Of a stretch of DNA of 9,483 nucleotides, positions 5,030-9,483 are shown one piece after another (positions within the stretch are counted from its first letter, which is position 1; the number at the start of each line of letters is the position of its first letter). Source of the stretch: an uncultured Methanobrevibacter sp. (GTDB taxonomy: Archaea > Methanobacteriota > Methanobacteria > Methanobacteriales > Methanobacteriaceae); assembly GCA_902782595.1 (NCBI GenBank), contig CACZNW010000031.1, positions 1 through 9,483 on the forward strand, read 5' to 3'. The notes under the pieces were generated by a model. It made no database searches. It was not told the origin of the DNA and saw only the letters and a program-made list of their open reading frames with translations. Both the position numbers and the translations under genes were made by a program.

Positions 5030-8000
5030 ATGTTAAATAAATCAAACAATATAATCGAAAAGGAATTTAAAAATTTACGTAAGGAGCTGTTGGATTTAAC
5101 CTTAAGAAATCAGCTTCTGAATTTCAAATCCAGAGCTAAGACTATTACAATTGTAAATCAGTCTCCTATAAATCTTTATCAGACATTAGTTCTACAGGAA
5201 AATAAAATGTATTTTGTAGCTAATAAGAAAGATAAAAAGGAAGACAAGTCTTCAGTTTGGGACCATATTCCATTTGATTTTTCAAAGTTTTCCGAAGGAG
5301 ATAAGAAATTAGCTACTGATTTAACTCCAAAGGAACTCCAGAAAAGATTATATTACATCAATAACCAGGCTAAAACAATGCTTCAGGAGCAGGGTTATAA
5401 CATTCTCTATCTGGCTGTCGGTTTTTTAGAGTGGAAAGACAAATCCAAACCAAGACAAAAGAATAAGGCACCCCTTGTGTTAATTCCGGTATCTATGGAG
5501 AGAAAAAAAGTTGGAGAATCATTTAATCTTGAATGGACTGGAGAAGATATTCAAACCAATATCTCACTTAAGGCTAAATTATTGGAGGCTGGCATTGAAC
5601 TTCCAGATTTTGAATTCAAAAAGTATGGTGAAGTAGTTGACCATTACATTGCCAGTGTAAAACGTTCGGTATCCCGTATGGACGGGTGGAGTGTCACTAA
5701 TGATGTGGCTTTGGGTTTCTTTAGTTTTACAAAATTTGTTATGTATAATGACTTAAACCCTGAAGCGTGGGCAGACAATGTTGATTTAACTAAAAATGAA
5801 TTGATTCAGGCTATTTTTAATCCTGCAGTAAATGATGGGGAATCATTTAAGGAGGAAGACATTGATTCTCGACTGGAATATCAGAATATGTATCAGGTAC
5901 TGGATGCAGATTCATCACAAATAGCTGCAATTCAGGATGTTAAGGCAGGGCGCAATCTTGTTGTGGAAGGTCCTCCGGGAACCGGTAAATCACAGACAAT
6001 CGTAAATCTAATTGCGGAGTTACTGGCGGAAGGCAAATCAGTTTTATTTGTATCTGAAAAAATGGCCGCACTTGATGTTGTAAAAGACCGACTGACATCT
6101 GTAGGTTTGGGAAAATTTGTTTTGGAACTGCATTCCCATAAAACCAGACGTAAAAAATTCCTTAAGGATTTGCAAAAGGCAACAAATGTCAGAGCGCAGG
6201 ATCCATTGAATATTGACCAGACAATCCGTAAACTGGAAACATTGCGCCGTCAACTTGATGATTATTCTCAGATTATTCATAAACCTTCATTTGCAGTGAA
6301 TTTATCTCCATTCCAATTGTATGGAATGAAGGAAGCTGCAGATGATCATTTTGCAAGGAAAAATATGATAATGCCGCTCGTTAGATTTTCCAGTCCCGAA
6401 ACAATCTCACTGAAAGATTTGGATGATATGGTTATTGCATTACAAAACTTGGCAGAATTATACCAGACAATTTCAAAGGAAAATCCGTGGAGCAAATGTG
6501 CTCCTAAAAGCCTGCTTCCGGCGGATTTAAGGGAAATCGAAATGCTTATCAATGATACTCTTTATTCACTGGATAATTTTCTGGTTGAACGTGGAAGAGT
6601 TTATGATGTCTATGGGATTAAAAAGCCGGATACCTTAAATGAATTCAATAATTCATTATCTGCATTTCAGATTATCAAATCGCAAAATGCCGAGTTAATT
6701 GATGGTGAAATCTTAAAATCCGGAGCGTGGAACAGTAACAATGATGATGCATTCAGATTAATTAAAGAGCTTGAAATGTATCAGAAACATGCGGAAAGTC
6801 TAAAAAAATTCAATCAGAGTATTTTCCAGGCAGATATAGACAGATTAATCTATGAGTTAAGGAACATATCCAATAAAAAATTCAGATTCTTTAACAACAA
6901 ACAGCATATAGAACTCGTTGGGAGATATTATGCTGTATCAGTTCCTGGCAGTATTGACGATATTATTGCAGACCTGCAGGATGCAAAGGCAGTAATTAAA
7001 ATCAGGAAAAATCTCGAAGCAAATGAAACTTTGGGCAGAAAATACTTCGGGGCGTACTGGCATCTGAATGCAGATATAAATGATTTGAAAACCATTGCAC
7101 GCTGGATGCTGGAATTTAGTGCTCTTGTTCGGGAAGGAACATTTTCTGAAAATACAATAGAACTGATGAGTAAGGATTTATATGATATCAAGCCTGAAAG
7201 GGATCTTGCAGATTATATAGATGCCGGAGAAAGATTCGTTAGGGATTTAACAAAACTTAAAGACAAGTTAAATCCGAGAAGCAAACTTATATTCAAACGT
7301 GAAACCGGTGATGTCAGTTTTGAAGCATGGCAGGAACAGTTATATAAATGGAGAGGTCAGCTTTCAAGCCTTCACTTATGGTCACAGTATTTGAATGCCA
7401 AAAAAGCTTTAAATGGTTCGGATGTGGGAATGTTCGTTGATTCCATTGAGAGAAGAAACATCAAAAAAGATGATGTCAAATCCCTGGTTGAAGGAAACTT
7501 CGCAGATTCCCTTCTAAATATTCTGTTTGTTGAGAATCAGGAACTTTCCACATTCATAGGTGAGCTTCATGAAAACAGAATCCGTGAATTCAAGGATCTG
7601 GACAAACAAATTCTTCTGCTCAACAGAAAGAGGATTTACCATAAATTAAACAGCAATATTCCAAAAATATTCGGCGGAACTGAAGACCCTCAGGCTAAGA
7701 TACTTGCCGGCGAGTTTACAAGAAAAAGCGGGCACATGCCTGTCCGAAAACTCCTTGAAAAAGCTGGGGGTATGATAAAACAAATCAAACCTTGTTTTAT
7801 GATGTCCCCTCTATCAATTGCACAGTATCTTGATCCGACCAATGAAGAACTGCAGTTTGATGTAGTTATTTTTGATGAAGCAAGTCAGGTTAAACCTGAA
7901 GATGCATTGGGAGCATTTATGAGAGGTAAAACTGCCGTTGTTATGGGTGATACTCAACAGTTGCCTCCAACTTCGTTCTTTGACCAGATGGCTGATGCTG

Positions 8001-9483
8001 ACAGTGATGAGGATGAAGCCACTTCACTGGATATGGAAAGTATTCTGCACTTGTGTAAACTGTCATTTCCGGTCAGAATGCTTAAATGGCATTACCGTTC
8101 CCGCCATGAATCCTTAATTACAGTATCAAACAGGGAGTTTTATGATGATGATTTACTGGTTTACCCGTCTCCTAGTCATGATGACCCTGAATTAGGTTTA
8201 AAATTCCATTATAATCCAAACACTGCATACGAAAGAGGTTCGTCTTCTGCAAATCCGCTGGAAGCTGAAGACGTAGTGGATGAGATATTCAATCATTTTG
8301 AAAAATACGGTGATACAAAGAGTTTAGGTGTTGGAACATTTTCCGTTGCCCAGAAAAATGCAATTCTCGAAGCCCTTGAAGTCAGACGTAAACAGCACCC
8401 GGAATTTGAACCGTTGTTTTCTGAAAATAAGGAGGAACGTTTCTTTGTCAAAAACCTTGAAACAATCCAGGGGGATGAAAGGGATGTTATCCTAATAAGT
8501 GTCGGTTACGGTTATGACAACGACAGAAAACTGTCACTTAACTTCGGTCCGCTAAATCAGGACGGTGGTGAAAGAAGACTTAATGTGTTAATCACACGTG
8601 CAAGGGAAAAATGTGTTGTATTTTCCAACTTTAAAGCTTATGATATGCATTTAACTGCCAATCCTCCTTATGGTGTGAAAGCCCTAAGAGAATTTTTGGA
8701 ATATGCTGAAAATCTGACACTGGGCACTCCTCAACAGGATGCATATTCAAAGGAGCCTTTTGAAGATGCAATTGCCAGTTTTCTGGAGGAAAACGGTTAC
8801 AAAGTGGCAAGACAAATAGGGTGTGCTGGTTTCAGAGTTGATTTGGCGATTATTGATGATGAAAATCCGGGTAAATACATACTGGGTATAACGACTGATG
8901 GAAGAATGTATGCATCAAGTAAAGTGGCACGCGATAGGGATAGACTGCGTGAACAGGTATTAACAGGATTGGGATGGAAATTATATCATTTATGGTCTAC
9001 TGACTGGTATAGAAACCGTGACTTGGGTCGTAAAAAATTACTGGAATATGTTGAAAAGTCAATTAAGCAGACCCGTGAAGAGGAAAAACGCAAATCCGAA
9101 GAAGCTAAAAGATTAGCTGAAAAAAGAAGATTGGAAGCTGAAAAAAAAGCTGAAGAATTGCGTTTGGCTCGTGAAAGAGAGGAGGCTGAAAGGAAAGCTC
9201 AGGAAGAAGAATCTGGCCAACCAGACGATGAAAATGATTCACAGGAATTTGAAGGGGATGTTCTGGAAAAACCTATTGATGTAAGTGAACTTGACCCGTC
9301 CGAATTCTTTGCAGATGAAAATACTGATGTTTCTACAGGTTTGAATGAAGATGTTGCAGTTAGTGATAATCCTTCTGAGTTTGTTGTAGTTGATGAGGAA
9401 AATACTGATGGTTCTGTTGGTGTTAATGAAGATCCTTCTGAGTTTGTTGTAGTTGACGGGGAAAATACTGATGGTTCTGTTGG
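5030..9483 (+). CDS. DUF4011-type SF1 helicase with C-terminal Vsr/MTES_1575-like domain, 3' end outside window
   Basis: At least 1484 codons are open from ATG 5030 to the window end. Order of parts: a DUF4011-like N-terminus (hallmark LLDLTLRNQLLNF, 20-32); a superfamily 1 (Upf1/Dna2-like) helicase with Walker A GPPGTGKS (314-321), Walker B DEASQ (949-953), GDTQQLPP (973-980), HYRSRH (1021-1026), ETIQGDERD (1144-1152) and NVLITRAR (1185-1192). About 630 residues of helical insertion separate Walker A and B. A restriction-endonuclease-fold domain of the Vsr/MTES_1575 type follows (about 1244-1340), with FRVDLAI (D1271), ARDRDRLREQVL and LWSTDWY. Then come a Glu/Lys/Arg coiled coil (about 1346-1395) and an acidic repeat tail. 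The helicase motifs look intact. The nuclease motif usually written as Ile-Glu-Cys-Asp-Gly...Tyr-His is Ile-Thr-Thr-Asp-Gly...Tyr-Ala (1287-1295), so cutting activity is doubtful. Family members are candidate phage-defence or DNA-repair factors; that role is inference here. Confidence 0.9.
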   Translation, partial: MLNKSNNIIEKEFKNLRKELLDLTLRNQLLNFKSRAKTITIVNQSPINLYQTLVLQENKMYFVANKKDKKEDKSSVWDHIPFDFSKFSEGDKKLATDLTPKELQKRLYYINNQAKTMLQEQGYNILYLAVGFLEWKDKSKPRQKNKAPLVLIPVSMERKKVGESFNLEWTGEDIQTNISLKAKLLEAGIELPDFEFKKYGEVVDHYIASVKRSVSRMDGWSVTNDVALGFFSFTKFVMYNDLNPEAWADNVDLTKNELIQAIFNPAVNDGESFKEEDIDSRLEYQNMYQVLDADSSQIAAIQDVKAGRNLVVEGPPGTGKSQTIVNLIAELLAEGKSVLFVSEKMAALDVVKDRLTSVGLGKFVLELHSHKTRRKKFLKDLQKATNVRAQDPLNIDQTIRKLETLRRQLDDYSQIIHKPSFAVNLSPFQLYGMKEAADDHFARKNMIMPLVRFSSPETISLKDLDDMVIALQNLAELYQTISKENPWSKCAPKSLLPADLREIEMLINDTLYSLDNFLVERGRVYDVYGIKKPDTLNEFNNSLSAFQIIKSQNAELIDGEILKSGAWNSNNDDAFRLIKELEMYQKHAESLKKFNQSIFQADIDRLIYELRNISNKKFRFFNNKQHIELVGRYYAVSVPGSIDDIIADLQDAKAVIKIRKNLEANETLGRKYFGAYWHLNADINDLKTIARWMLEFSALVREGTFSENTIELMSKDLYDIKPERDLADYIDAGERFVRDLTKLKDKLNPRSKLIFKRETGDVSFEAWQEQLYKWRGQLSSLHLWSQYLNAKKALNGSDVGMFVDSIERRNIKKDDVKSLVEGNFADSLLNILFVENQELSTFIGELHENRIREFKDLDKQILLLNRKRIYHKLNSNIPKIFGGTEDPQAKILAGEFTRKSGHMPVRKLLEKAGGMIKQIKPCFMMSPLSIAQYLDPTNEELQFDVVIFDEASQVKPEDALGAFMRGKTAVVMGDTQQLPPTSFFDQMADADSDEDEATSLDMESILHLCKLSFPVRMLKWHYRSRHESLITVSNREFYDDDLLVYPSPSHDDPELGLKFHYNPNTAYERGSSSANPLEAEDVVDEIFNHFEKYGDTKSLGVGTFSVAQKNAILEALEVRRKQHPEFEPLFSENKEERFFVKNLETIQGDERDVILISVGYGYDNDRKLSLNFGPLNQDGGERRLNVLITRAREKCVVFSNFKAYDMHLTANPPYGVKALREFLEYAENLTLGTPQQDAYSKEPFEDAIASFLEENGYKVARQIGCAGFRVDLAIIDDENPGKYILGITTDGRMYASSKVARDRDRLREQVLTGLGWKLYHLWSTDWYRNRDLGRKKLLEYVEKSIKQTREEEKRKSEEAKRLAEKRRLEAEKKAEELRLAREREEAERKAQEEESGQPDDENDSQEFEGDVLEKPIDVSELDPSEFFADENTDVSTGLNEDVAVSDNPSEFVVVDEENTDGSVGVNEDPSEFVVVDGENTDGSV
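9293..9483 (+). repeat. Tandem repeat in the acidic tail of the helicase, period about 63 bp (21 residues)
   Basis: Three units begin with (Asp)-Pro-Ser-Glu-Phe and continue through Glu-Asn-Thr-Asp-x-Ser-x-Gly-x-Asn-Glu: unit 1 at 9293, divergent; unit 2 at 9365; unit 3 at 9431, cut by the window end. Units 2 and 3 are nearly identical in DNA at exactly 63-bp spacing (CCTTCTGAG at 9371 and 9434), differing over the overlap at only a few bases. Unit 1 is spaced a few codons further away and is clearly older. The array may continue past the window. It is in frame, so a change in copy number would lengthen or shorten the tail without a frameshift. Confidence 0.85.

Noticed and set aside
6044..7191. 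Minus-strand frames opposite the helicase gene
   Set aside because: The plus strand is continuously open with ordered SF1 helicase motifs; these are antisense shadows.
1..9483. CRISPR array, insertion sequence, integrase or attachment site
   Set aside because: No regularly spaced direct repeats with unique spacers, no transposase or recombinase motifs, and no flanking inverted repeats with target duplication were seen.

Overview
The window looks like chromosome from a low-GC, host-associated methanogen of the order Methanobacteriales, most likely Methanobrevibacter or a close relative. This is inferred from the gene content: archaeal RNA polymerase subunit P, a Brix-domain protein, a KEOPS Pcc1 subunit, prefoldin beta, a DUF3194 protein and an archaeal HisA/HisF-related protein. 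The very AT-rich intergenic DNA, archaeal TATA boxes (TTTATATA-like) and Shine-Dalgarno (SD) sites of the GGTGAT/GGAGG type agree. No database search was possible.

Layout. Bases 1-1628 are a compact, co-directional information-processing cluster: the tail of an upstream gene (probably ribosomal protein L37Ae), rpoP with a TTG start, a Brix-domain protein, a Pcc1-type subunit overlapping it by 8 bp, prefoldin beta and a DUF3194 protein. These serve transcription, ribosome biogenesis, tRNA t6A modification and protein folding. Bases 1629-2197 are a 569-bp gap without protein genes. It is not empty: it holds an inverted-repeat terminator candidate and two predicted transcripts. Each transcript has a TATA box and begins in a shared element (16 of 18 bases identical), and each can form strong hairpins. 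The second runs up to a HisA/HisF-family gene (2198-2887) and could be its structured leader.

Convergent to that gene, with a 9-bp overlap, lies an unlisted 59-residue two-helix membrane protein on the minus strand (2879-3058). A divergent promoter region (3059-3180) separates it from a CDF-family zinc-type transporter (3181-4029), followed 20 bp later by a PfkB-family sugar or nucleoside kinase (4050-4877).

From 5030 to the window end there is one very large gene, cut off at its 3' end (at least 1484 codons). It is a DUF4011-type superfamily 1 helicase fused to a C-terminal Vsr/MTES_1575-like restriction-fold domain, then a charged coiled coil and an acidic tail with a 21-residue repeat. 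Proteins of this architecture are candidate anti-phage or DNA-processing factors. Here the nuclease motif lacks the usual Glu and His.

The most promising unexplained items are the paired putative small RNAs/leaders at about 1735-1828 and 2072-2170, and the helicase with an altered nuclease site and repeat-bearing acidic tail.
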